Positions 6,633-12,945 of a DNA stretch of 12,945 nt are shown in pieces. How positions within the stretch are numbered: position 1 is the stretch's first letter; each line of letters opens with the position of its first letter. The position numbers were made by a program, and so were the translations under genes. The DNA comes from Chitinophagaceae bacterium (GTDB taxonomy: Bacteria > Bacteroidota > Bacteroidia > Chitinophagales > Chitinophagaceae): NCBI GenBank assembly GCA_016741945.1, contig JACVCQ010000028.1, positions 1-12,945 on the forward strand, given 5' to 3'. A model generated the notes under the pieces. It saw only the letters and a list, made by a program, of their open reading frames with translations, ran no database searches and was not told where the DNA came from.

Positions 6633-7544
6633 TTATTCATGTCGACTTCCATCTACTACTTTGAAAACATGCAAAATTTGTGGAAACAATGCATCCATAG
6701 TTTCGGCTACTCCTTTAACAGAACCGGGTAAAGTAATCACCAAACTATTTTTTACGAATCCGGCTACGCCTCTTGATAACATGGCATATGGCATTCTTTG
6801 CTGACCATATTGACGAGCAGTTTCCATGATACCGGGAATGGGACGATCGATCAAGGGCACTACCGCTTCAGGTGTGATATCCCTTGGAGATAAACCGGTT
6901 CCTCCGCTTAATAAGATCAACTTACATTCTTCTGCTGAAAACTTTTTTACAAGCTGTTGAATTTGATCGTGATCATCCGGAATGATTTCATAATGTGCAA
7001 CTGTAACACCCCATTGCTCTACTTTTTGTATCACTTTTTTTCCGGAAACATCTTCTTGTTTGCCCGCTGATACTGTGTCGGAGCAAACAATCACCGCACA
7101 ATTAATAGCGGATGTATCCGTTACAGACTTATCTGATTTACCACCTGATTTTTGTACCAGTTTAATATTCGCAATCTCCACTCCTTTATCCAAGGGTTTT
7201 AGCATATCGTACATCGTCAATGCAGTCACCGATGCGCCATGCATCGCTTCTACTTCTACACCGGTTTTATAGATGGTATGGACTTCAACGGTAATGAATA
7301 TGCTCAGACCAGCAACCTCATGTTTAATGGCTGCATACTCAATGGGCAATGGATGACAATCGGGAATTACATCGCTGGTTTTTTTGATGGCCAATAATCC
7401 GGCTGCACGCGAAAATTCAAATACATCACCTTTAGGCACCTTTTTGTGAAGGATGGCATCAATGGTTTGCTGCTTGGATACTGTCAATGTAGCCGTAGCA
7501 ATGGCTTGTCTAAGCGTATTTGATTTTGATGTGATATCTACCAT
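6633..7544 (-). CDS. moaCB: Bifunctional molybdenum cofactor biosynthesis protein MoaC/MoaB fusion
   Basis: This is one polypeptide with two Moco enzymes. The N-terminal MoaC domain (about 1-138) forms cyclic pyranopterin monophosphate. It shows MVDIT at the start, KGD with Lys38, CHPLP with His64, the YDMLK site with Asp113 and Lys116, and KSGGKS. The C-terminal MoaB/Mog-like domain (about 145-303) would adenylate molybdopterin. It shows CSDTVSAG at 154-161, SGGTGLSPRD with GGTG at 214-217, and LPGS near 272-275. Such MoaC/MoaB fusions are a known family. I chose the ATG at 7544 because it gives the canonical MVDIT start and lies two bases after the moaE stop. An upstream in-frame ATG at 7565 would add seven residues (MESESII) and overlap moaE by 19 bp. 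This is the last gene of the operon before a weak terminator. Confidence 0.93.
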   Translation of the reverse strand: MVDITSKSNTLRQAIATATLTVSKQQTIDAILHKKVPKGDVFEFSRAAGLLAIKKTSDVIPDCHPLPIEYAAIKHEVAGLSIFITVEVHTIYKTGVEVEAMHGASVTALTMYDMLKPLDKGVEIANIKLVQKSGGKSDKSVTDTSAINCAVIVCSDTVSAGKQEDVSGKKVIQKVEQWGVTVAHYEIIPDDHDQIQQLVKKFSAEECKLILLSGGTGLSPRDITPEAVVPLIDRPIPGIMETARQYGQQRMPYAMLSRGVAGFVKNSLVITLPGSVKGVAETMDALFPQILHVFKVVDGSRHE

Positions 7545-7546
7545 AA

Positions 7547-7990
7547 TTATTGATTCACTTTCCATTGATGGGTTTCATCTTCCAATATTTCAGCTCCCCA
7601 AACAGGCAATTCTGCCTTGATTCTTTCTACCAATACACTACAGGCTTCTGTTGCAGCTTTTCGATGTGCAGATGATGTAAATACAAATAAACAGATTTCA
7701 CCGGCTGCAACTTTACCCAAACTATGATACACATGCATACATGTAAGTGGGTATTCAGCAAAAACAGTCTCTCTTATCTCATGCATTTTCTGTAATGCCA
7801 TTTCTTCATAAGCTGTATACTCAATGGCTACTACCTTTTTACCTTCTATTTCATCCGCACGTACCTGACCCAAAAAAATACTATGCCCACCAATGTCTGT
7901 TTTGGTACTATGCTTTTGTATACTATCTGCTATAAAAGCACTACTGATAGCTCCTTGAACAAAAATATTTTTGGGTGTACGTTCTTTCAT
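7547..7990 (-). CDS. moaE: Molybdopterin synthase catalytic subunit
   Basis: This 147-residue protein is the large subunit of molybdopterin synthase, which with thiocarboxylated MoaD converts precursor Z to molybdopterin. Family landmarks are IFLGQVR at 38-44, EYTAYEEMA at 57-65, HSLGKVAAGE at 89-98, SAHRKAA at 107-113 and IKAELPVWG at 124-132, with Lys125 in the place of the main catalytic lysine (E. coli Lys119). The second active-site lysine of E. coli (Lys126, in F-W-K) has no counterpart: here the tract is V-W-G-A-E. The C-terminal HQWKVN is typical. It starts one base after the moeB stop (TAATATG) and ends two bases before moaCB, so translation of all three is probably coupled. Confidence 0.93.
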   Translation of the reverse strand: MKERTPKNIFVQGAISSAFIADSIQKHSTKTDIGGHSIFLGQVRADEIEGKKVVAIEYTAYEEMALQKMHEIRETVFAEYPLTCMHVYHSLGKVAAGEICLFVFTSSAHRKAATEACSVLVERIKAELPVWGAEILEDETHQWKVNQ

Positions 7991-7991
7991 A

Positions 7992-9116
7992 TTATTGCTT
8001 TTCTACAAATCTGATCCAAGACAGAATTCCGCCCTGTAAACTATATACTTTTCTTGCAGTGCCCCATAAAGCCATTAACGCTTCTGCGGCTTGCAAACTT
8101 CTTTTTCCTGATTGACAAAATACAACAACTGTATCATTTTTAAGTTGTCCGGCTGCTTCTTTTAAATCCGGAAGCGGAATACGTACATGGTTGAATGTCT
8201 GAACAACCGGCAATTCATATAATGCTCTTACATCAACAATATCAATATTTTTTTGACCAATTAACTGATCAAATTCAGCTGCACCAATTTCTAAAGCATG
8301 CTGGGACGATGAACAAAGCCATGCATAATCAGTGGCTTTAAAGGCTATTGCATCAATGGGTATGAATGAGGATGTCTTAGACTGTGGCATTATTTTAACA
8401 GTAAATAACTGATGATTATTGAATTGATAAATTAATAAATGATTTACCAGCGGTTCTCCGATGCCTGTGATCAATTTAATAACTTCTGCAGCCTGCATAG
8501 AACCAATGATACCAGGTAATACTCCTAACACACCTGCATCTACACAATTCAATACAGAACCTTCTTTGGGTGGATCCGAGAAGATATCCCGATAATTGGC
8601 AGAACGTTCTCCGGTTGGTAAAAGATGGTTGAATACAGCTACCTGACCTTCGTATTGAGATACTGCGCCATAGACCAATGTCTTTTTCAATAACACACAA
8701 GCATCATTGATCATATAACGGGTTTCAAAATTATCTGTGCCGTCTACAATGATATCAAACTGATCAAGGATATCCAGTGCATGCTGATTGGTGAGATGAA
8801 CCGGCATTGCTTCGATGTTGATATCCGGATTTAATCGACTTAACTTTTTTGCAGCCATTTCTGCCTTATTCTGTCCAACATCATCGGTAGTAAACAAAGC
8901 CTGTCTGTGCAGATTACTCAACGATACTTGATCACCATCTATAATTCCGATATGTCCAACACCTGCACCTACCAAATATTGTAATGCCGGACAACCCAAT
9001 CCACCCGCACCGATCACCAACACCTTCGATGCTAGTAAAAGCTGTTGTGCTCTTAATCCGAAATCGGGCAAGATCATTTGTCGGTGATATCTTTCATATG
9101 ATGGTTCTTGACTCAT
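7992..9116 (-). CDS. moeB: MoeB-type MoaD adenylyltransferase fused to a C-terminal rhodanese domain
   Basis: This 374-residue E1-like enzyme activates the C-terminal glycine of MoaD with ATP. The adenylation domain (about 1-245) shows the nucleotide loop GAGGLGCP at 36-43, SNLHRQ with Arg71, DGTDNFETRY at 125-134 and NCVDAGVLG with the conserved Cys191. A linker leads to a rhodanese domain (about 275-374) with the active-site loop CQSGKRS, Cys334, suited to carrying a persulfide for MoaD thiocarboxylation. The zinc-binding CxxC pairs of E. coli MoeB are missing: the first is replaced by N-Y-R-D and the second lies in a Cys-free tract (P-Q-S-K-T). From memory this matches other Bacteroidota homologues. 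A dual role with ThiS is possible, but the neighbours argue for Moco. Translation starts from an SD sequence inside the end of moaD. Confidence 0.92.
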   Translation of the reverse strand: MSQEPSYERYHRQMILPDFGLRAQQLLLASKVLVIGAGGLGCPALQYLVGAGVGHIGIIDGDQVSLSNLHRQALFTTDDVGQNKAEMAAKKLSRLNPDINIEAMPVHLTNQHALDILDQFDIIVDGTDNFETRYMINDACVLLKKTLVYGAVSQYEGQVAVFNHLLPTGERSANYRDIFSDPPKEGSVLNCVDAGVLGVLPGIIGSMQAAEVIKLITGIGEPLVNHLLIYQFNNHQLFTVKIMPQSKTSSFIPIDAIAFKATDYAWLCSSSQHALEIGAAEFDQLIGQKNIDIVDVRALYELPVVQTFNHVRIPLPDLKEAAGQLKNDTVVVFCQSGKRSLQAAEALMALWGTARKVYSLQGGILSWIRFVEKQ

Positions 9117-9117
9117 A

Positions 9118-9126
9118 TTATCCTCC
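9118..9126 (-). promoter_or_regulatory. Ribosome binding site of moeB inside the moaD Gly-Gly codons
   Basis: On the minus strand the end of moaD reads GGA GGA TAA, then T, then the moeB ATG. GGAGG is a near-perfect anti-SD match placed five bases before the start. It is the strongest SD in the operon, where other genes have weak purine-rich leaders. The same six bases therefore encode the functionally essential Gly-Gly of MoaD and recruit ribosomes for the enzyme that activates it. Confidence 0.75.
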
Positions 9127-9345
9127 GGAAAAAGGGGGCATCAATGCTACAATATTGTGATTTTCTAGCTTTCGATTATCTGAAATCATTTCCTGATCAA
9201 CGGCAATGATGTATTTTGACTGCGCCAACAAAGGAAATTGCTGATGAAGAAATGCTTTTAGAGTATCAATATCAGTCATGTCCTCTATGAGCAACTCTTT
9301 AGCACCTATCATCTCAACTAATTGTCCAAAAAAAAGAATTTTCAT
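9118..9345 (-). CDS. moaD: Molybdopterin synthase sulfur carrier subunit
   Basis: This is a 75-residue ubiquitin-fold protein whose C-terminal Gly-Gly becomes a thiocarboxylate and donates sulfur to precursor Z in the MoaE active site. It starts MKILFFGQLVEMIG, has a mid-protein D-x-L-K-A-F-L helix, an IIAVDQEMI strand and the diagnostic ending PPFSGG. Length is normal (about 75-85). It lies 11 bp after the small secreted protein gene and one base before moeB. A modest purine-rich RBS (AAAGAAG) precedes its ATG. Its last two codons, GGA GGA, also form a strong Shine-Dalgarno for moeB. Confidence 0.92.
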   Translation of the reverse strand: MKILFFGQLVEMIGAKELLIEDMTDIDTLKAFLHQQFPLLAQSKYIIAVDQEMISDNRKLENHNIVALMPPFSGG

Positions 9346-9356
9346 GTTCTTCTTTA

Positions 9357-9878
9357 TTAATTTAATGATTCAACTCTACTCACTACAATTCTCGAAAGCC
9401 CATGTACATATCTTCTACCTGTAGCAATATCTGAAGGAGAAATAATGGCTATACGCTGTGATAATGAAGATGCTTTTATTCCATCTACATCTGTAATAAT
9501 AAACAATTGCTCCCCTATGCCACTATTAAATATTTCATTCCAAGAGAAAACAACTTTATATCCATCCGATGCAATACAAGTGATATAATATTCACTTAAA
9601 GACTTAGGATCATTGGTATCGAATGAGGACTTTGCTAATATATCTTTTAATAAAACACCTTTTACTTTCTTCAATACAGACTTTCTCACCACTAGATGAT
9701 TGTAAATAACGATGCTATCAAAAGAAATACTATTGAAGGCAGTAGCATCATCTAATGTAAACTTTATTGTTTGTTTCACTTTACCTTCTACCGTAAAAAA
9801 ATCGGTAGGTTTTGTATCATGCTGTGCAGATACAAACTGAGATACACATAGGATGGATAAAAGAATCAAATATTTCAT
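9357..9878 (-). CDS. Small secreted protein resembling an oxidoreductase molybdopterin-binding domain
   Basis: This 173-residue protein has a signal peptide (residues 1-19, MKYLILLSILCVSQFVSAQ) and a single compact domain. GVLLKDIL at 74-81, DGYKVVFSWNEIF at 105-117, the D-V-D-G-I-K segment near 130-135 and GRRYVHGLSRIVV at 154-166 recall the sulfite-oxidase/YedY-type molybdopterin-binding fold (PF00174-like) that small periplasmic proteins in Moco clusters often carry. A single Cys (101) in the mature protein precedes the DGY motif. It does not sit in the usual C-x-G-N motif of sulfite oxidase, so whether it ligates molybdenum is doubtful. The domain is shorter than a full sulfite oxidase and has no dimerisation domain. 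It lies inside the Moco operon, 8 bp after the TSUP gene and 11 bp before moaD. It could bind cofactor or molybdate, or be a small oxidoreductase. The family call is moderate and the role is unknown. Confidence 0.6.
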   Translation of the reverse strand: MKYLILLSILCVSQFVSAQHDTKPTDFFTVEGKVKQTIKFTLDDATAFNSISFDSIVIYNHLVVRKSVLKKVKGVLLKDILAKSSFDTNDPKSLSEYYITCIASDGYKVVFSWNEIFNSGIGEQLFIITDVDGIKASSLSQRIAIISPSDIATGRRYVHGLSRIVVSRVESLN

Positions 9879-9886
9879 ACTTAAAA

Positions 9887-10624
9887 TTATGCTGTTGTGA
9901 ATAATAACTTATAAGCCGCTACTGCCAATACGATGGCTAAAATTTTCTGCATGATCGTCTGTTTAAACTTCATCGCACCGAAATATGCACCTCCTATTCC
10001 ACCCGCAAAAGCAATACCTACATAACCGTACATATCAGTATTAAACTGGATGCCATTCGTCAGTTGTCCCAGTAGTCCTGAGGCAGAATTCACAAAAATA
10101 AATAGTGCACTAATGGCGGCTGTTTGTTTTTGATCTGTCCATTTAAAAAATAATAGCAATGGAGAAAGAATAATACCTCCGCCGATACCAATCATTCCGG
10201 ATAACAATCCTATCACCCCACCCATTAATAACGCTCCGTAAAAATGCGATGCCTGCAGCTCTGTAATATTTTTTTTCGACGGAATCAATAAACGAACCAC
10301 CGAAAACAATAAAAGCAGTCCTAATATTTTTTTATACAATATAGCATCAATGGTTATCAATCCACCTATAAATGCCATGGGTATGGAAGCCAATGCCAAT
10401 GGCAAAAATACTTTCCATACAAAGTGTTTACCCCGATAAAATTGAATAAAAGCAGTAAGCGATACAAATAAATTCAGCAATAAAGCCGTTGGCTTCATCA
10501 CTTCAGGAGCTACACTAAATAAAGCCATGAGTGCTAAATAGCCGCTTGCACCCCCATGCCCAACTGAAGCATACAGGAAAGCTACAATGAACAATAATAT
10601 ATAAAACCAATAAAAGGGATCCAT
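9887..10624 (-). CDS. TSUP (TauE/SafE) family membrane permease
   Basis: This 245-residue integral membrane protein has about eight hydrophobic segments and two related halves. The first half carries HGGASGYLA at 23-31 and the second carries GIGGGIILSP at 146-155, the paired glycine-rich signatures of TSUP transporters. A hydrophilic loop near 114-126 (PSKKNITELQ) separates the halves. The family includes sulfite, sulfoacetate and thiosulfate carriers. Placement between moeA and a small secreted molybdopterin-domain-like gene suggests transport of a sulfur oxyanion or of molybdate, but no substrate can be read from the sequence, and no modABC genes are visible. It starts 9 bp after moeA ends and ends 8 bp before the next gene, so it is co-transcribed. 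Confidence 0.88.
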   Translation of the reverse strand: MDPFYWFYILLFIVAFLYASVGHGGASGYLALMALFSVAPEVMKPTALLLNLFVSLTAFIQFYRGKHFVWKVFLPLALASIPMAFIGGLITIDAILYKKILGLLLLFSVVRLLIPSKKNITELQASHFYGALLMGGVIGLLSGMIGIGGGIILSPLLLFFKWTDQKQTAAISALFIFVNSASGLLGQLTNGIQFNTDMYGYVGIAFAGGIGGAYFGAMKFKQTIMQKILAIVLAVAAYKLLFTTA

Positions 10625-10633
10625 ACAATAGCT

Positions 10634-11818
10634 TTAAGCAGATAACAAATGAATAGTAATCAACTCTCCTTGCTCCACATGTTTTGCTTTCTCCTCAATT
10701 TCAATCAAACAATTTGCACCTGCAAATGAACGCATACGATAAGACTCTTGTGCCCCAAGCGGTGTGGCTGTTTGTCCATCATACCAACCTTTCAAAAAAT
10801 GGGTCAGCTGTGTTGTTTTATGATAGCTCTGAGAGAGCGGTACCTGTTGTTGGATTAATCCTGTTCCAGTTTTTTTCATACGCATGATCACAGGCAGCAC
10901 ATACATATAAAAACAAGTGAGTACAGAAGAAGGATTACCGGGTAACCCAAATATCATTTGCCGACCTTTTGTACCAAAGAACAAAGGTTTTCCGGGTCTT
11001 TGTTTGAGCCTATGAAATTGGGTAGTAATGCCACAATATTCTGAAGAAAGGGTTACAAAATCATAGTCTCCTACACTAACACCTCCTGTTAATAAGACCA
11101 GATCACTTTTTTGCAATGCTTGAGACAATGCTTCATTCAATCGTTCTATCACATCAGGCACTTGTATCACTTCTATTTGTTGAACACCGTATTGCTGTAA
11201 CACTGCAGATAATGCAAACGAATTGGCATCATATACTTGTCCGTACTCAAGGGATTGTCCGGGTGTTTGCAATTCATTTCCTGTGATGATGATGGTAACA
11301 ACCGGTGAAGGATATACCATTACTTCTGTAACACCAATACCTGCAAGAAATCCAATGGCCGCAGGTGTCAATACCGTACCTGATGGCAAAGCAAGCTCAC
11401 CTGCTTTGATTTCTGATCCTTTCAATCGTACATTGGAGCCTTGTTGCAATTGATCATCTTGTATTGTCAATATTCCTTGTTCTACAATTACTTTTTCTTG
11501 CATCACCACTGTATCAGCCCCGGGAGGCACAGGAGCACCAGTGAAAATGCGCACAGCAGTTTTTGATGGTAAGGAAATGGACTCCTTGGTTCCGGCAGCC
11601 ATTTCACCGCTTATCTGTAATAATTTGTTTTGTTGCCAATCTGTATAGGAAAAAGCATATCCATCCATCGATGATTGTGGATAGGCAGGAATATCTACAG
11701 TTGCAAAAACATCAGTGGCAATTGTATAACCTAGAGCATCAGGTAACATTCGTGCTACCGGAGTTAGTGTAACGATATGTTGTTGAATGATTGCCCGAGC
11801 TTCTGAAACGCTGATCAT
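10634..11818 (-). CDS. moeA: Molybdopterin molybdenumtransferase
   Basis: This 394-residue enzyme inserts molybdate into adenylated molybdopterin, releasing AMP. Motifs in order are SSMDGYA at 49-55 (Asp52 equals the conserved E. coli Asp59), GEMAAGT at 71-77, IFTGAPVPPGADTVVMQE at 91-108, GSNVRLKGSEI at 127-137, TGNEL at 179-183, LTGGVSVGDYDF at 243-254, RPGKPLFFG at 274-282 and GLPGNPSS at 291-298. All four MoeA subdomains are present and the length is typical (390-410). It starts 25 bp after moaA and runs into the TSUP gene with a 9-bp gap. It works directly after the MoaB/Mog domain encoded at the end of the same operon. Confidence 0.95.
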   Translation of the reverse strand: MISVSEARAIIQQHIVTLTPVARMLPDALGYTIATDVFATVDIPAYPQSSMDGYAFSYTDWQQNKLLQISGEMAAGTKESISLPSKTAVRIFTGAPVPPGADTVVMQEKVIVEQGILTIQDDQLQQGSNVRLKGSEIKAGELALPSGTVLTPAAIGFLAGIGVTEVMVYPSPVVTIIITGNELQTPGQSLEYGQVYDANSFALSAVLQQYGVQQIEVIQVPDVIERLNEALSQALQKSDLVLLTGGVSVGDYDFVTLSSEYCGITTQFHRLKQRPGKPLFFGTKGRQMIFGLPGNPSSVLTCFYMYVLPVIMRMKKTGTGLIQQQVPLSQSYHKTTQLTHFLKGWYDGQTATPLGAQESYRMRSFAGANCLIEIEEKAKHVEQGELITIHLLSA

Positions 11819-11843
11819 AAACTTGCTGATATTAATAACTGAT

Positions 11844-12824
11844 TTATCCTCCGATGGTGATCATACTTCTGTTTTGAATACTCTCCGCTTGCAAATGCTG
11901 ATAGTCTTGCGTGAATTGTCCGCCCAACTGCGCGGCTTTTGCTGCAATGGATTGATGAATCAATGGCAATACATCTTCTCCTTTTCGCAAGGGTGTTAAC
12001 AAATCCACTTCATCTTTGGAGAACAAACAGTTTTTCATTTTACCATCTGCCGTCAATCGCATGCGATTACAATCGCCACAGAAATGCGCACTCATGGTGC
12101 TAATTACTGCAAAGGTCCCCTGATGCCCGGGAACCATGAATTTCTTTGCAGTATCATGTTTTTCAGCTTGAAGCGGTACAATCGGATATTTTTCTGCGAT
12201 AGTTGACAGTATCTCATCCATCGTAAAAACCTTATTACTTGTCCAACGATTTCCTTCAAAGGGCATGAACTCAATAAAGCGAACATGTACGGGTTGGTGT
12301 TTTGTCCATTCAATAAAATCATGGATCTCCTTATCATTCATACCTCGCAATACTACCATATTCACTTTTGTATGAAAGCCTTGATCGATCATTAATTGAA
12401 TATTCTGTTGAACGATCTCAAACTGATCTCTTTTAGTGAGTAATTTGAATTTATCTGCCTGTAAAGTATCCAGACTGATATTGACAGATCGTACATTGCT
12501 TTCTTTTAACAAAGCTGCGAACTCATGTAATCTTGTACCGTTTGTAGTAAGGGTAAGTGTTACCGGTAACTGTGCCAATCTTCTGATGATCTCTTTTGCA
12601 TCTTTTCTTACCAAAGGTTCTCCGCCTGTGAGCCGGATTTTATTCACCCCCTGTGCTACAAATATTTTAGCCAGCTGTTCAATCTCATCCACCTGCATCA
12701 ACTGAGCAGCCGAGGCAAAATCATATTCATCTTCCGGCATGCAATAAAAGCATCGAAGATTACAGTTATCAGTCAATGATATCCTTAAGTAATTATGTAT
12801 CCGTTGATGGTTGTCTACAATCAT
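11844..12824 (-). CDS. moaA: GTP 3',8-cyclase (radical SAM)
   Basis: This 326-residue enzyme performs the first committed step of Moco synthesis, cyclising GTP with radical SAM chemistry. The N-terminal cluster site is Cys21-x3-Cys25-x2-Cys28 within the D-N-C-N-L-R-C-F-Y-C-M-P motif. RLTGGEPLVRKD at 64-75 is the SAM-binding GGEP region, and TTNGT and NISLDT follow. The C-terminal substrate-binding 4Fe-4S site has Cys249, Cys252 and Cys266 (F-C-G-D-C-N-R-M-R-L-T-x-D-G). The protein ends in the conserved Gly-Gly (MITIGG). Length is normal. It starts 3 bp after the stop of the nucleotidyltransferase gene. The product feeds the MoaC domain. As in moaD, the terminal Gly-Gly is encoded GGA GGA, but it lies 28 bases before the moeA ATG, too far to serve as its SD. 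Confidence 0.96.
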   Translation of the reverse strand: MIVDNHQRIHNYLRISLTDNCNLRCFYCMPEDEYDFASAAQLMQVDEIEQLAKIFVAQGVNKIRLTGGEPLVRKDAKEIIRRLAQLPVTLTLTTNGTRLHEFAALLKESNVRSVNISLDTLQADKFKLLTKRDQFEIVQQNIQLMIDQGFHTKVNMVVLRGMNDKEIHDFIEWTKHQPVHVRFIEFMPFEGNRWTSNKVFTMDEILSTIAEKYPIVPLQAEKHDTAKKFMVPGHQGTFAVISTMSAHFCGDCNRMRLTADGKMKNCLFSKDEVDLLTPLRKGEDVLPLIHQSIAAKAAQLGGQFTQDYQHLQAESIQNRSMITIGG

Positions 12825-12827
12825 TCT

Positions 12828-12945
12828 TTATAATTTAATCAATCGCTCATAGTCTTCTTCTGTATCCACATCGATGTTTCCGAGTGGAAAGTTAATCAAT
12901 CCGACCTGTTGTATGTGCTGATTTATCAGTTGTTTAGCACCCTTG
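12828..12945 (-). CDS. Moco nucleotidyltransferase (MocA/MobA-like), C-terminal fragment
   Basis: Only the last 39 codons are in the window: an open minus-strand frame entering from the right edge and stopping at 12828, three bases before moaA. The tail reads K-G-A-K-Q-L-I then, after a gap, INFPLGNIDVDTEEDYERLIKL. The K-G-A-(R/K)-x-L-L segment and the D-V-D-T-E-E-D-Y-E-R-L ending are typical of the MocA/MobA-like NTP-transferase family (NTP_transf_3). In particular the K-G-A motif and I-D-T-P-E-D-Y look more like MocA (CTP:molybdopterin cytidylyltransferase) than MobA. The position, as a gene upstream of moaA in the same operon, supports the Moco role. The choice of nucleotide cannot be settled without the N-terminal P-loop, which lies outside. 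Confidence 0.7.
   Translation of the reverse strand, partial: KGAKQLINQHIQQVGLINFPLGNIDVDTEEDYERLIKL

Noticed and set aside
7547..9345. E1-like (ThiF-fold) enzyme next to a ubiquitin-fold protein, as in bacterial ubiquitin-like conjugation or CBASS-associated defence operons
   Set aside because: The neighbours are moaE, moaCB, moeA and moaA, the small protein has the MoaD PPFSGG ending, and no E2-like, JAB or effector gene is present. This is Moco sulfur transfer.

Overview
The window looks like a Bacteroidota chromosome, probably Chitinophagaceae-like. It is AT-rich, most start sites have weak Shine-Dalgarno sequences, exported proteins carry short signal peptides ending in A-Q, and it encodes a MoaC/MoaB fusion, a MoeB-rhodanese fusion and MORN_2 (YwqK-type) repeats. 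No rRNA, tRNA, CRISPR array, insertion sequence or phage gene was seen. Species-level placement is inference.

Layout. (1) 1-453, minus: the N-terminal part of a secreted histidine-phosphatase-family protein, cut by the window edge. (2) 454-628: divergent promoter region. (3) 629-1354, plus: an exported DUF4197 protein. (4) 1355-1501: a convergent intergenic region holding a 7-bp tandem repeat and a long imperfect inverted repeat with T-runs on both sides, probably a bidirectional terminator made from a dispersed repeat. (5) 1502-3820, minus: a 772-residue exported MORN-repeat protein with an internal 114-residue duplication. (6) 3821-3940: intergenic region with a perfect 24-bp palindrome. 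(7) 3941-6513, minus: iorA-iorB, a two-subunit molybdenum hydroxylase made of a [2Fe-2S] subunit and a Tat-targeted molybdopterin subunit. (8) 6514-6632: a terminator-like hairpin and the probable ior promoter. (9) 6633-12945, minus: a tightly packed molybdenum cofactor (Moco) operon. In transcription order it reads mocA-like nucleotidyltransferase (3' end only), moaA, moeA, TSUP permease, small secreted protein resembling a molybdopterin-binding domain, moaD, moeB-rhodanese, moaE, moaCB.

How the genes fit together. MoaA and the MoaC domain make cyclic pyranopterin monophosphate from GTP. MoaD and MoaE (molybdopterin synthase) add the dithiolene sulfurs. MoeB adenylates the MoaD C-terminal Gly-Gly, and its rhodanese domain plausibly delivers the sulfur. 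The MoaB/Mog-like domain adenylates molybdopterin, MoeA inserts molybdate, and the nucleotidyltransferase at the right edge would add the nucleotide. Its C-terminus looks more like MocA (CTP) than MobA (GTP), which fits the adjacent Ior-type hydroxylase: characterised IorAB carries molybdopterin cytosine dinucleotide. Cofactor synthesis and a client enzyme therefore lie side by side. The two less explained members are the TSUP permease and the small secreted protein inside the operon.

No wholly new system is evident. The points most worth a second look are the permease/secreted-protein pair inside the Moco operon, the zinc-cysteine-free MoeB-rhodanese, the Shine-Dalgarno sequence embedded in the functional Gly-Gly codons of moaD, the intergenic inverted repeat, the 24-bp palindrome and the internally duplicated MORN protein.
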